NCBI GenBank assembly: GCA_045627365.1
Contig: JAZQNN010000009.1
Span: 1 to 64,000 of the forward strand
Length of the DNA stretch: 64,000 nt
Origin: RGIG5612 sp045627365
Lineage (GTDB): Bacteria > Bacillota > Clostridia > Lachnospirales > Lachnospiraceae
Direction: 5' to 3'
Positions within the stretch are counted from its first letter, which is position 1. Every line of letters begins with the position of its first letter. This document shows, one piece after another, positions 50,953 through 59,053 of this stretch. The position numbers and the translations under genes are program-made. The notes under the pieces were generated by a model. The model saw only the letters and a program-made list of their open reading frames with translations. It was not told where the DNA came from and searched no databases.

Positions 50953-52851
50953 TTATTCGTCTGCTTTGTCAGCGTCTGTTAATAATACCATCAATTTGTT
51001 GCTTCGTGCAATGAATTTTGTCAAATCCTCCGCTTTCATAGAACCGCCTGCGATGCGCGCGAGATCATAAAGCTGTTCAAGCACAAGTCCTGTATTGGCA
51101 TCCTCATCTGCTGCCTCAACATGCTTCATCAGGTACTGAACCAGGTTGTTGTTGGCGTTAAGGACTAATGTTCCCGGACGGCGCATCTGCTCGATCTGAT
51201 CGGAATCCAGACCCATCTGGGCCATCATCAGCTCCATACGCTTGTCCTCTTCTGCGACTGTCAGCATGGACGCGGTCTCGGCGTTCTTCAGATTCTGGAC
51301 CTTGACCTCTACGCCTTCCTTGCCGGTGATCTCGGCAAGACGCGCTTTGATCAGCTCAGCCGTCTTATCAAGCTCTTCCTGGTCCTTCTTGCTTGTCCTC
51401 TTGGCAAATGCCTTATCAACGCCCGAGTCAACGCGCAGGAACTTCACGCCCTCATTCTTACTCTCGACATGCTCAATGAACGATGTGTCGATGACAGTCT
51501 CCATGTAAACCGCGTCGACCTTATATTTCCTGAACATCTCAGTGTACTGAGCCTGACCGCGTTTGTTCGTTACGTAGAAAACGGTGTTCTCGTGCTTCTC
51601 TTTATTCTCCTCGAGGAGGTCGGCAAGTGTCAGATATTTGTCGTCGAGATTCTTGTAGAGGATGTACTCGTCCATTTTCTCGGCAAATTTCTCATCGCGG
51701 ATGCAGCCGTACTTGATGAACGGATGAATGTCGTCCCAGTATTTCTCATAATTCTCGCGGTCTGTCTTGAACATGCCTGAGAGTTTGTCGGCTACTTTCT
51801 TGGTGATGTAATCGCTGATCTTCTTAACGAAGCCGTCATTCTGAAGAGCGCTTCTGGATACATTGAGAGGAAGGTCCGGGCAGTCGATCACTCCCTTAAG
51901 GAGCATCAGGAATTCCGGAATAACTTCCTTGATGTTGTCGGCGATGAAAACCTGGTTGTTGTACAGCTTGATCACGCCCTCGAGCGAATCGTACTGGTTG
52001 GTCATCTGCGGGAAGTACAGGATGCCCTTGAGATTGAACGGGTAGTCCATGTTGAGATGGATCCAGAACAGAGGCTCCTTGTAGTCGTTAAAGACCTTGC
52101 GGTAGAAGTCCTTGTACTCTTCCTCTGTGCAGTCGTTCGGATGCTTGGTCCAAAGCGGCTTTGGGTCATTAAGAGGCTTCGGAGCGTCGACCGTCTCGTC
52201 TTCTTTAGCTACCGTGTCAGTATTTACGAAATAGATCTCCTCCGGCATGAATGAGCAATATTTGCCGATGACTTCCTTGACGCGGTATTCGTTGGAATAC
52301 TCGTAGCAGTCCTCATTGAGGTAGAGGGTGATCTCTGTGCCGACGTCTTCCTTATCGGAAGCTTCCATCTTAAACTCCGAGCCGCCGTCGCACTCCCAGT
52401 AAACCGCCTCAGCGCCCTTCTGGTATGACAAAGTCTCGATCGTAACCTTGTCGGCAACCATGAACGCGCTGTAGAATCCCAATCCGAAATGGCCGATTAT
52501 CTGATCTTCGTTGGCCTTGTCCTTATACTTGTTGAGGAAGTCTGTAGCGCCTGAAAAAGCGATCTGATTGATGTATTCCTTAACTTCATCGGCAGTCATT
52601 CCGAGGCCGTTGTCGATGAATGTAAGCGTTTTCTTGGTCGGGTTGGCGATGACCTGGATGCTGAACTTCTGGTCAGCGTCAAACTGGACTTCGCCCATGA
52701 TCTCAAGCTTCCTGAGCTTGGTGATGGCGTCGCATCCGTTGGAGATCAGCTCTCGGATGAAGATGTCCTGGTCCGAATACAGCCACTTCTTGATGATCGG
52801 GAAAATATTCTCGCTGTTGATCGATAAATTGCCTTGTTCCATATATATCAA
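50953..52851 (-). CDS. htpG: Chaperone protein HtpG (Hsp90)
   Basis: 632 residues. The GHKL ATPase N-domain begins EQGNLSINSENIFPIIKKWLYSDQDIFIRELISNGCDAI, with TFIDNGLGMT and IGHFGLGFYSAFMVADKV. Middle-domain DCPDLPLNVSRSALQND is also conserved. The C-terminal dimerisation domain is shorter than E. coli but typical. It folds or remodels client proteins. AAAGGAGTTGATATAT precedes the ATG. A CIRCE element 63 nt upstream of the ATG points to HrcA control. Confidence 0.97.
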   Translation of the reverse strand: MIYMEQGNLSINSENIFPIIKKWLYSDQDIFIRELISNGCDAITKLRKLEIMGEVQFDADQKFSIQVIANPTKKTLTFIDNGLGMTADEVKEYINQIAFSGATDFLNKYKDKANEDQIIGHFGLGFYSAFMVADKVTIETLSYQKGAEAVYWECDGGSEFKMEASDKEDVGTEITLYLNEDCYEYSNEYRVKEVIGKYCSFMPEEIYFVNTDTVAKEDETVDAPKPLNDPKPLWTKHPNDCTEEEYKDFYRKVFNDYKEPLFWIHLNMDYPFNLKGILYFPQMTNQYDSLEGVIKLYNNQVFIADNIKEVIPEFLMLLKGVIDCPDLPLNVSRSALQNDGFVKKISDYITKKVADKLSGMFKTDRENYEKYWDDIHPFIKYGCIRDEKFAEKMDEYILYKNLDDKYLTLADLLEENKEKHENTVFYVTNKRGQAQYTEMFRKYKVDAVYMETVIDTSFIEHVESKNEGVKFLRVDSGVDKAFAKRTSKKDQEELDKTAELIKARLAEITGKEGVEVKVQNLKNAETASMLTVAEEDKRMELMMAQMGLDSDQIEQMRRPGTLVLNANNNLVQYLMKHVEAADEDANTGLVLEQLYDLARIAGGSMKAEDLTKFIARSNKLMVLLTDADKADE

Positions 52852-52877
52852 CTCCTTTGGATTAATTATCTAATGTT

Positions 52878-52906
52878 ATTTTAGCCCTCGGGGATGGCAA
52901 AGTCAA
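52878..52906 (-). promoter_or_regulatory. SigA promoter of htpG
   Basis: Minus strand TTGACT (52906-52901), 17-nt spacer, TAAAAT (52883-52878). It leaves a leader of about 20 nt before the htpG ATG. The CIRCE sits eight bases upstream of its -35. Confidence 0.85.
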
Positions 52907-52913
52907 TAATAAA

Positions 52914-52940
52914 TCAGCACTCTCGTGCGTAGAGTGCTAA
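52914..52940 (-). promoter_or_regulatory. CIRCE operator upstream of htpG
   Basis: TTAGCACTC-N9-GAGTGCTGA on the minus strand, one mismatch from consensus. It is located upstream of the -35 rather than at the start point as in the hrcA operon. It also lies about 40 bases upstream of the divergent tRNA-Thr promoter. Confidence 0.9.
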
Positions 52941-52978
52941 TAAAAGCTTTTACTGGGTTACGTGATGAAATATTGTTG

Positions 52979-53007
52979 TTGAATTTGCTAAGCTTTTGTG
53001 GTATCTT
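52979..53007 (+). promoter_or_regulatory. Promoter of tRNA-Thr
   Basis: TTGAAT (52979-52984), 17-nt spacer, TATCTT (53002-53007), ten bases before the mature 5' end of the tRNA. Confidence 0.75.
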
Positions 53008-53017
53008 GTTGCAGTAC

Positions 53018-53090
53018 GCTTCCGTAGCTCAGCAGGTAGAGCACTTCACTCGTAATGAAGGGGTCAGGAGTTCGAGTCTCCTCGGGAGCT
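53018..53090 (+). tRNA. tRNA-Thr (CGU)
   Basis: A 73-nt cloverleaf: acceptor GCTTCCG/CGGGAGC, anticodon stem CTTCA/TGAAG with loop CTCGTAA (anticodon CGT, reads ACG), T-arm GGAGTTCGAGTCTCC. Discriminator T73; CCA not directly encoded. A single-gene unit with its own promoter and terminator. Confidence 0.95.
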
Positions 53091-53096
53091 TACCAT

Positions 53097-53137
53097 AGAA
53101 GGAGTTTGAAGTTTTTTCAGACTCCTTCTTTTTTTTG
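53097..53137 (+). terminator. Intrinsic terminator after tRNA-Thr
   Basis: AGAAGGAGT and ACTCCTTCT pair, extended by TGAA/TTCA across one unpaired base each side, and are followed by eight or nine Ts. Confidence 0.93.
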
Positions 53138-53143
53138 GTTTAT

Positions 53144-53175
53144 TTCAGTTGTCTATTTTTTTGTAGACAGCTGAA
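53144..53175. repeat. Inverted repeat between tRNA-Thr and the DUF5721-like gene
   Basis: Arms of 12 bp, TTCAGTTGTCTA (53144-53155) and TAGACAGCTGAA (53164-53175), with one G-T pair and a T-rich loop. No T-run follows on either strand, so termination is doubtful. It lies 18 nt after the stop of the minus-strand gene. Confidence 0.5.
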
Positions 53176-53193
53176 GCTTACTGCCTCGGAAAA

Positions 53194-53664
53194 TCACAGC
53201 ATTTTCCCCGCAAACGCATCCCACACCTCTTCAAGGCTCCTATCCATCGTGAAAACTTTAAGAGAAGTTCCGGTCACCGCGGACAGCTTTCCTGACTCGT
53301 ATTTGATGTTCAGGAATAAGGCATTGACATCCTCCGGCCTGTAATTGACCTGCGCATTACTGATCAGGTTCCTGACCAGTCTTTCAGGCAGCATGAAAAC
53401 GATTTTGAATCTGAGCGGCAGACGCTTTCCTTTGAGGATCTCGAAGCACAGAGGTTTCGCTTTGGCCCAGCTGATAACGCCCGACTGAAATGTGACTTTC
53501 TGTTTCTCCTCTTCTGTCAGGAATTCTTCATGAGCGTGGCCGTCGATCGTCACATCTATAAGCGTTGAGAACGCCGCCTCCACCATCGGGAATTCGTCGA
53601 AATCAGTCCCGACGAAAAGCCTTTGGGTGAAGTTCTTTATATTATCTATTTCGTAGAGTTTCAT
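53194..53664 (-). CDS. DUF5721-like protein
   Basis: 156 residues from the ATG at 53664 (AAGGGA upstream). The segment KLYEIDNIKNFTQRLFVGTDFDEFPMVEAAFSTLIDVTIDGH at the start and WAKAKPLCFEILKGKRLPLRFKIVFMLP in the middle match a small Lachnospiraceae protein family I associate with DUF5721, from memory of its N-terminal pattern. No catalytic motif stands out. It lies 17 nt after hipA on the same strand. Function unknown. Confidence 0.68.
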   Translation of the reverse strand: MKLYEIDNIKNFTQRLFVGTDFDEFPMVEAAFSTLIDVTIDGHAHEEFLTEEEKQKVTFQSGVISWAKAKPLCFEILKGKRLPLRFKIVFMLPERLVRNLISNAQVNYRPEDVNALFLNIKYESGKLSAVTGTSLKVFTMDRSLEEVWDAFAGKML

Positions 53665-53681
53665 TGGTTGTCCCTTCTCTC

Positions 53682-54962
53682 TCAAAGTTCCGCCCAGCCA
53701 CCGGCCTTAAGGATCCTGTCGCGTATCTTCAGAGCATTTTCAAATCCCATGTCTTTCAGTTCGCGTGCCGACTCGTTCAACGCATTTTCGAAATTATCTG
53801 TCATCTTGTCAAGTATACTCAGCGCCGGCTTTTGTCCCATTCCGATAAGGTCCGCACTCTCGGCAAATGACGCCCTGCCTATCTCGCTGAGATCCCATTT
53901 TCCGCCGATGCTGATCGCCATATCGCGTGTGGAGCTTTCGTATATCGCGGTGCTCAGTATGTCGTACGCCGGAGCCAGCCGGACGGACTTCAGATTCTCG
54001 CTGTAAAGAAGGCCTATGTTCTTGATGTGATTGTCCGTGTTGCCCACGAGCCAGTCGAAGCAGAGGATCGACCAAAGCCTCATCCTGTCCTCTATCGGGT
54101 TGGCGCTGTATGATGTGATCAGCTTGAAAATCGCCTGCATGTACGCATTCGGCTCGTGCTCGTATTTGTCCCTGGCCGCGATAGCAAGCGCCTGTGCAAA
54201 GTCCTCCTGGTGCAGCCTCAATGGCCTTATCAGCCCGCTGAGCCGCTCTCCGTCTTCCGGTATCTTCCTGTCATACCTTTCGGTCGCAAGCAACACGTCT
54301 CCGTCGTCCGCCGCGCCCATATTGATGATATGGCAGGGCTGAGTTTTGATTCCCAGTTTGCCGGCTGCCATCAGGCAAAGTTGTTCGTTGACAACTATTC
54401 CGTCGAGCCTTACGTGACTCTGCTTTACTATGTGAGTGCTTGGTGCATCGCCTTGCGGGCGGTACCATTTGCCGGACGGCTTGTCCAGGTACAATCCGAC
54501 CTTACCGCTCGCGCCCGTGAGCGACAGGTGCGACTTGACCACGAGTTCCGTCGACTTGGTGGTCCCTTCAGCGGCAAGCGCCCTGACCTCATCCCCAGTC
54601 AGCTCATCGTAATAATCCGGCTCATCAACAGCACCATCTTCGGCGATCTTGATCGCGCCGAGGCATTCTTTGCCAAGACCGGCCAGGATCGATAAATAGT
54701 CAGTCTCCTCTGCCCTCAGGAACTTGGCAACTGACTTCCTTGTGAAGCCCTCCGGAAGCATCCCTTCAAAAAAGTTTCTGGTTGCGGCGGCGCTGAATCT
54801 TTCGTTCGTCAGCGGCAAACTGACCGAGATCGGCCTTCCATCCGCCCGCTTCGCGTAGGCGCCGTCGTACCTGAAGCCCGCGTCAAGCTCGTTCGTGCCC
54901 TCGATGTCCCCGACATATTCCAGGCTCCCCTTTATTTCGATGAAAACGTTGAGATGTCTCAT
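53682..54962 (-). CDS. hipA: HipA-family serine/threonine kinase toxin
   Basis: 426 residues from the ATG at 54962, which has AGAGG eight bases upstream; an ATG three codons earlier (54971) overlaps hipB and is the alternative. HipA kinase landmarks are SLTGASGKVGLYL, THIVKQSH, LCFDWLVGNTDNHIKNIGLL (catalytic Asp and Asn) and APAYDILST (metal-binding DxD region). HipA toxins phosphorylate aminoacyl-tRNA synthetases, notably GltX, and cause dormancy. HipB next to it should neutralise it and repress the operon. The protein looks intact. Confidence 0.92.
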   Translation of the reverse strand: MRHLNVFIEIKGSLEYVGDIEGTNELDAGFRYDGAYAKRADGRPISVSLPLTNERFSAAATRNFFEGMLPEGFTRKSVAKFLRAEETDYLSILAGLGKECLGAIKIAEDGAVDEPDYYDELTGDEVRALAAEGTTKSTELVVKSHLSLTGASGKVGLYLDKPSGKWYRPQGDAPSTHIVKQSHVRLDGIVVNEQLCLMAAGKLGIKTQPCHIINMGAADDGDVLLATERYDRKIPEDGERLSGLIRPLRLHQEDFAQALAIAARDKYEHEPNAYMQAIFKLITSYSANPIEDRMRLWSILCFDWLVGNTDNHIKNIGLLYSENLKSVRLAPAYDILSTAIYESSTRDMAISIGGKWDLSEIGRASFAESADLIGMGQKPALSILDKMTDNFENALNESARELKDMGFENALKIRDRILKAGGWAEL

Positions 54963-54963
54963 A

Positions 54964-55179
54964 TCATTCACCTCTCACGCTCAGACTGCAGTCGAGCCCA
55001 AGTATGTTGGCCAGGTACAAAGCCTTCTCCAGCTCTGCGGTCTTCTTGCCCTGCTCGAGATCCGAGATAAAGCTGACGCTCAGCCCGCAAAGTTCGGCAA
55101 GCGTTCCCTGGGTTATTTTCAGTTCTTTTCTTCTTTTTCTGATAGCGGCTCCAAAGCCCTGTGAATCGTTGATTTTCAT
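54964..55179 (-). CDS. hipB: HipB-like helix-turn-helix antitoxin
   Basis: 71 residues from the ATG at 55179. HTH_3 domain: GAAIRKRRKELKITQGTLAELCGLSVSFISDLEQGKK, then LYLANILGLDCSL. Antitoxin and autorepressor of HipA. The start is uncertain: there is no ribosome site before 55179, and an in-frame GTG at 55254 would add 25 residues but lies inside an operator repeat. It ends one base before hipA. A strong promoter and three 38-bp-spaced repeats lie upstream. Confidence 0.85.
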   Translation of the reverse strand: MKINDSQGFGAAIRKRRKELKITQGTLAELCGLSVSFISDLEQGKKTAELEKALYLANILGLDCSLSVRGE

Positions 55180-55202
55180 AGTTTTGTTGGTTGTACTTTG
55201 CC

Positions 55203-55302
55203 TTTTTTGTGCGTACGGCGTTATTTCTATTGTTGTGAGTATTTTTGTGCGCACGGCGTTATTTCTCGAATTACCGTGATTTTGGTTCGTACGGCTTAAT
55301 TA
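55203..55302 (-). promoter_or_regulatory. Three direct-repeat operators of hipBA with 38-bp period
   Basis: A core GTGCGTACGGCG-TTAT recurs starting at 55209, 55247 (GTGCGCACGGCG) and, degenerate, 55285 (GTTCGTACGGCT). The first two also share T-rich left and TTATTTCT right flanks. The spacing is exactly 38 bp both times. The copy nearest the promoter covers the -10/start region; the other two are in the leader. Likely HipB binding sites. Confidence 0.82.
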
Positions 55303-55327
55303 TATCTTTTTGTTTTGTGCGAGTCAA
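55299..55327 (-). promoter_or_regulatory. SigA promoter of hipBA
   Basis: Minus strand TTGACT (55327-55322), 17-nt spacer, TATAAT (55304-55299). Its -10 overlaps the third operator repeat, so repression by occlusion fits. Confidence 0.9.
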
Positions 55328-55333
55328 GTCTGC

Positions 55334-56125
55334 TTAATTACATAAAACATCGATCATTTTCTGCACATATACCGAATCCAGAGGCACACCATCCTCCTCA
55401 AAAGTCAAAATATAATCCCGATATGGTAACATCCCCGCATCAGTAAAAGCGTTGATTTTCCAACGTGCCTCCCTAAGATAATCCGGATCGTCCAGCCCTA
55501 AGTGCTCCCACCATTTTAACTTGATTTGAGCATTTCTCCATAGCGCAAGTGTGTAGTCAGTCGATATCATTTTTCCTGCAAAATACTGATCCCATTCGTA
55601 TCGGAAGGCGATTCCGTTGTCTATCAGGCAATCGCCTATCACACACTCGCTCTTTGATCTAACCAGAACTCCGTTTTTCAATCGACGTTTTCGATTTTCC
55701 GGATAAGGAGCATTTGATGGGTAGTCCGCGTTCATCCAGATCCGCAGGTCCTCGTTTTCCATCTCCGGCAGTTCGCTGTAGAGTATGCCTATTTCGTCCG
55801 GACATTCATCCATATATTTGTCAAGTTGCAGTTCTGCTCCGCGCAAAATATCCGCCGCAGCCCCGATCATGTCACGTTCGATCGTTATGTCGTTCAGACT
55901 CTTCTCCTGGTATTTTCGTCGGAGGAGCTCTATTACTAAATCGTGATCTTTCTCCACCGAAAGATGCCTGCGTTCGCCATCAACATACCCGCGCAGGTAC
56001 TTTCTGTTACCTGCCGCATACGACGTTATCGTTCCTTTGGCCAGATGTTTTAGTTCTTCTCTGGTTTCCCTTATTTTTGCATCCAAAATATTCAGTTGTT
56101 TGTCAAAATACTCTATTTTCTGCAT
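55334..56125 (-). CDS. Hypothetical protein with PD-(D/E)XK nuclease-like C-terminal domain
   Basis: 263 residues. The N-terminal third is a helical, probably coiled-coil region (NILDAKIRETREELKHLAKG), followed by HLSVEKDHDLVIELLRRKY. From about residue 160, VRSKSECVIGDCLIDNGIAFRYEWD resembles the RSKSE...GI.YRYE start of PD-(D/E)XK domains, then STDYTLALW and LKWWEHLGLDDPDYLREARWKI supply Asp, Glu-His and Lys positions, and YILTFEEDG ends the core. This is an inference from motif spacing; activity is unknown. GGGGGAGAAAA precedes the ATG. It stands alone upstream of hipBA. Confidence 0.62.
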   Translation of the reverse strand: MQKIEYFDKQLNILDAKIRETREELKHLAKGTITSYAAGNRKYLRGYVDGERRHLSVEKDHDLVIELLRRKYQEKSLNDITIERDMIGAAADILRGAELQLDKYMDECPDEIGILYSELPEMENEDLRIWMNADYPSNAPYPENRKRRLKNGVLVRSKSECVIGDCLIDNGIAFRYEWDQYFAGKMISTDYTLALWRNAQIKLKWWEHLGLDDPDYLREARWKINAFTDAGMLPYRDYILTFEEDGVPLDSVYVQKMIDVLCN

Positions 56126-56523
56126 TTTTTCTCCCCCTTACTCATTGTTCTAAAAATGTTATTCTCCCCCTTCAACGTATTTATCATATCTGTTATGGTA
56201 TCTTGGCGAACTGGTCGCCGTCCTTTCCTGCAAAGATGCCTTCTTTTTCTTGGCCTTTCTCCCCCTCCAACGAAAGATTGGCGTTTTCCCGTATATGCTG
56301 GCGAAATATAAGTCTAAATAGACTGGTTATATCCTTCAAAAATCTTCTCCCTCTACAAAACTCATCGACTTTTTCGCCAGCGCCTACGATAAAATCAGCA
56401 TTCTTGCTACTAGGGGGAGAATCCACATATCAAATCCGGAAGCCGCAGCGTCGAATCCGGAAGCCGCAGCGTCGAAACGCCCCTCCGGCAGGCCTGAACG
56501 CTCGTAATACGTAATACAGCGCA
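56126..56523. other. Intergenic region without a supported gene
   Basis: The ~500 nt between the nuclease-like gene and the DUF1015 gene hold no convincing coding frame. Visible elements are repeated GGGGGAGAA motifs (minus strand near 56135 and 56165, plus strand near 56413), an AGTCTA/TAGACT inverted repeat near 56310, the tandem 21-bp repeat at 56433 and a terminator at 56524. Short frames here have no ribosome site or recognisable product. Confidence 0.6.
56433..56474. repeat. Tandem 21-bp direct repeat, two copies
   Basis: Two exact back-to-back copies (56433-56453 and 56454-56474) of a GC-rich unit that begins AATCCGGAAG and ends GCAGCGTCG. The base composition is higher in GC than the flanks. 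Two copies without spacers do not make a CRISPR. Confidence 0.9.
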
Positions 56524-56554
56524 TAAAAAAACTCCCCGATGATCTCGGGGAGTT
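56524..56554 (-). terminator. Intrinsic terminator after the DUF1015 gene
   Basis: AACTCCCCGA and TCGGGGAGTT pair across TGATC (56530-56554). On the minus strand TTTTTTAT follows. It ends the serC-serA-DUF1015 operon. Confidence 0.92.
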
Positions 56555-56631
56555 GTCTTTTCAATATGTAACTGTCTGTTTCGTTTCTTATGCACGTAGG
56601 TATTTTCACATAGCCATGCACGGATGTCAAC

Positions 56632-57888
56632 CTAGATTCTGTGGATGAACAGACCGCTCTGCAGCTTCGGCTCAAACCAGGTGGACTTAGGCGGCATGAC
56701 CTTGCCCTCGTCCGTAACGCGGATGATCTCGTCCATTGAGGTCGGATAAAGTGCAAATGCGACCTGCATATCCTCGCTGCATCTTTTCTCAAGTTCAGCG
56801 TAGCCGCGCACGCCGCCGACAAAATCGATACGCGCGTCCTTTCGCGGATCTTCGATACCAAGTATCGGACCGAGCACATTGTCCTGCAGAAGTGATACGT
56901 CAAGTCCGCCGATCGCGTCATCCTTGAGTATCGCCTCGCGCGCATCCAGCGTGTACCAGCAGCCGTCAAGGAACATATCTATCTCGCCTTTGCGGCGGGT
57001 CGTGCATACATCGCGTTCCTTGATCATCTCGAGCTTATCAGGCGCGATTTCCTCGATCCTGAAAAGGTCGTTCAGCTTATCTAAGAACTCTTCGCTGCTG
57101 AGTCCGTTAAGATCGCGTACAACTCGGTAGTAAGGCATTATCAGCAGCTCGTCGTGCGGAAATGCAACTGCCAGGAAGTAGTTGAATTCCTCATCACCGG
57201 TGAATCCTGCCTCGCGCCTCTTTTGGCAAACGCTCGCTGCCGACGCGCTCCTGTGATGTCCGTCCGCGATATACAGGCTTTCAAGTTCACCGAAAACCGT
57301 GGTGATCGTCTCGACCATATCAGGGTCAGAGACTTTCCAGACGGTCTGCCGCACATCGTCTTCTGAAACGAAATCGCAAAGCGGCTCGCCTTCCGCGATC
57401 TGTGCCAGGATTATCCGGATCTCAGGTTTTGACTGAAATGCCAGAAAGACAAGTCCGGTCTGCGCTGAGCAGATATCGATATGCCTGGTTCTGTCATCTT
57501 CTTTGTCCTGACGGGTGAACTCGTGACGCTTTATAACACCATTCAGATAGTCATCAACACAGAAGCATGCAACAAGGCCTGTCTGCGCTCTGCCGTTCCT
57601 GATTTCGCGGTAAATATAGTAGCAATCCACATCGTCTTTCACGAAAACGCCTTTGGCCAGATTCTCATCGATCAATGCCTTGGCATGCTCGTATACTTCG
57701 TTAGAAGCCGGGTCGGTTCCCAGTGGAAAATCTACCTCCGGACGCACGATCCTTAAGAACGAATTCTCGTTCTCTGATGCGCGCCGTCTGGCCTCTTCCT
57801 CAGAATAAACATCATACGGAAGTGTCGAAACTGACTTTACGAGATCTTCGCGAGGCCTGATAGCCTTGAACGGTTTAACTCCTGCCAT
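56632..57888 (-). CDS. DUF1015 family protein
   Basis: 418 residues. Family features include PFKAIRPREDLVKSVSTLPYDVYSEEEAR at the start, ENSFLRIVRPEVDFP, YYIYREI, HEFTRQDKEDDRTRHIDI, LYIADGHHRSASAASVC and a C-terminal PPKSTWFEPKLQSGLFIHRI. The ADGHHRSA motif suggests a nucleotide- or phosphate-binding ParB-like fold, and some relatives act as serine kinases. It follows serA by seven bases, and its repeated linkage with serCA in Clostridia points to serine metabolism. The exact reaction here is not established. Confidence 0.9.
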   Translation of the reverse strand: MAGVKPFKAIRPREDLVKSVSTLPYDVYSEEEARRRASENENSFLRIVRPEVDFPLGTDPASNEVYEHAKALIDENLAKGVFVKDDVDCYYIYREIRNGRAQTGLVACFCVDDYLNGVIKRHEFTRQDKEDDRTRHIDICSAQTGLVFLAFQSKPEIRIILAQIAEGEPLCDFVSEDDVRQTVWKVSDPDMVETITTVFGELESLYIADGHHRSASAASVCQKRREAGFTGDEEFNYFLAVAFPHDELLIMPYYRVVRDLNGLSSEEFLDKLNDLFRIEEIAPDKLEMIKERDVCTTRRKGEIDMFLDGCWYTLDAREAILKDDAIGGLDVSLLQDNVLGPILGIEDPRKDARIDFVGGVRGYAELEKRCSEDMQVAFALYPTSMDEIIRVTDEGKVMPPKSTWFEPKLQSGLFIHRI

Positions 57889-57895
57889 ACTTACC

Positions 57896-59053
57896 TCACG
57901 CTATGCTGCGGAATCTGATCACGCCTTCAAGAGCTTCAAATGCGCATTTAACGCAGCCGTCTCCAACTGCATCAAACATCGAATATGAGTACTCTCCGCG
58001 TGTCTTGCTTACCATATCGGTGATGTCAAGGCCTGCTGCCTTAACTGCATTTGCAACATCAGTTACGTCAAGAGAAGCCTTGTGAAGTACGCAGATCCTC
58101 TTGCTGCCTGCCTTCTTCGGGCCAAGTGTTGCAGCCGGGAAGTTAACGCTGTTTCTGATATTTCCGTTCTCAAGGAAATCAACGATCTCCTGAACTGCCA
58201 TGATCGCACAGTTGTCTTCGGATTCTTCGGTAGAAGCTCCAAGGTGCGGGATCAGGATCGTGTTAGGAAGATCTGAGGTCTCGCCTGTCGGGAAGTCGCA
58301 GATGTATTTCGCAACTTTGCCGCTCTCAAGAGCTGCGCGAATATCCTCTGTATTAACCAGCAGATCGCGGGCGAGGTTGATAACGACCAGTCCGTCCTTG
58401 GCGTTTGCAAGGAGTGCTGCATTGATCATTCCGTTGGTTGCAGGCATTGCAGGAACATGGATCGTGATCATGTCAGCTGCTGCAACAACTTCTTCGTTGG
58501 ATGCTGCGATCACTACGTTAGGATCAAGCGCAGCGCGCATATTGTCATTTAAGAATGCGTCGAATCCGACGACCTTCATGCCGAGCTGAATAGCTACATT
58601 GGCGACCTTGATGCCGATTGCTCCGAGGCCGATAACGCCAAGGGTCTTTCCGGTGATTTCGTGTCCGACGAATCTCTTCTTTTCTTTCTCTGTAAGGGCT
58701 GCAATGTCAGCATTGCCTGCCTGTGATGCGGTCCAGTTTATGCCGCCAACGACATCACGAAGGCCTAAGATAGCCGCGAAGATAAAGAGCTCTTTAACTC
58801 CGTTGGCATTGGCACCCGGGGTGTTGAAAACAACGATTCCCTGCTCTGCGCAACGCTCAAGCGGAATATTGTTTACTCCGGCTCCGGCGCGGGCGATACA
58901 CTGTACGCTCGGCTCGAACTCCATGTCATGCATCTTGGCGCTTCTGACTAAGATGGCGTCTGCTGCTTCATTTTCAGCGACCTGAACATAATCCGCGCTG
59001 AAATTGTCAAGACCGATCTTGGCAATAGGATTTAAGCACTTGTAGTTAAACAT
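57896..59053 (-). CDS. serA: D-3-phosphoglycerate dehydrogenase
   Basis: 385 residues. Rossmann NAD-binding GLGAIGIKVANVAIQLGMKVVGFD, catalytic His-Glu relay in ILIPHLGASTEESEDN, and RAGAGVNNIPLERC in the substrate domain. The C-terminal ~70 residues look like a short ACT-type regulatory domain (RICVLHKASLDVTDVANAVKAAGLDI), so feedback by serine is possible. It oxidises 3-phosphoglycerate, the first step of serine synthesis. The ATG overlaps the serC stop. Confidence 0.95.
   Translation of the reverse strand: MFNYKCLNPIAKIGLDNFSADYVQVAENEAADAILVRSAKMHDMEFEPSVQCIARAGAGVNNIPLERCAEQGIVVFNTPGANANGVKELFIFAAILGLRDVVGGINWTASQAGNADIAALTEKEKKRFVGHEITGKTLGVIGLGAIGIKVANVAIQLGMKVVGFDAFLNDNMRAALDPNVVIAASNEEVVAAADMITIHVPAMPATNGMINAALLANAKDGLVVINLARDLLVNTEDIRAALESGKVAKYICDFPTGETSDLPNTILIPHLGASTEESEDNCAIMAVQEIVDFLENGNIRNSVNFPAATLGPKKAGSKRICVLHKASLDVTDVANAVKAAGLDITDMVSKTRGEYSYSMFDAVGDGCVKCAFEALEGVIRFRSIA

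Noticed and set aside
53144..53175. Second terminator after tRNA-Thr
   Set aside because: No T-run on either side of the stem; listed only as an inverted repeat.
56433..56474. Possible CRISPR array
   Set aside because: Only two directly abutting copies without spacers and no cas genes nearby.
56430..56969. Arg-rich minus-strand frame overlapping the DUF1015 gene
   Set aside because: Out-of-frame shadow running through the terminator and tandem repeat, with composition unlike a protein.
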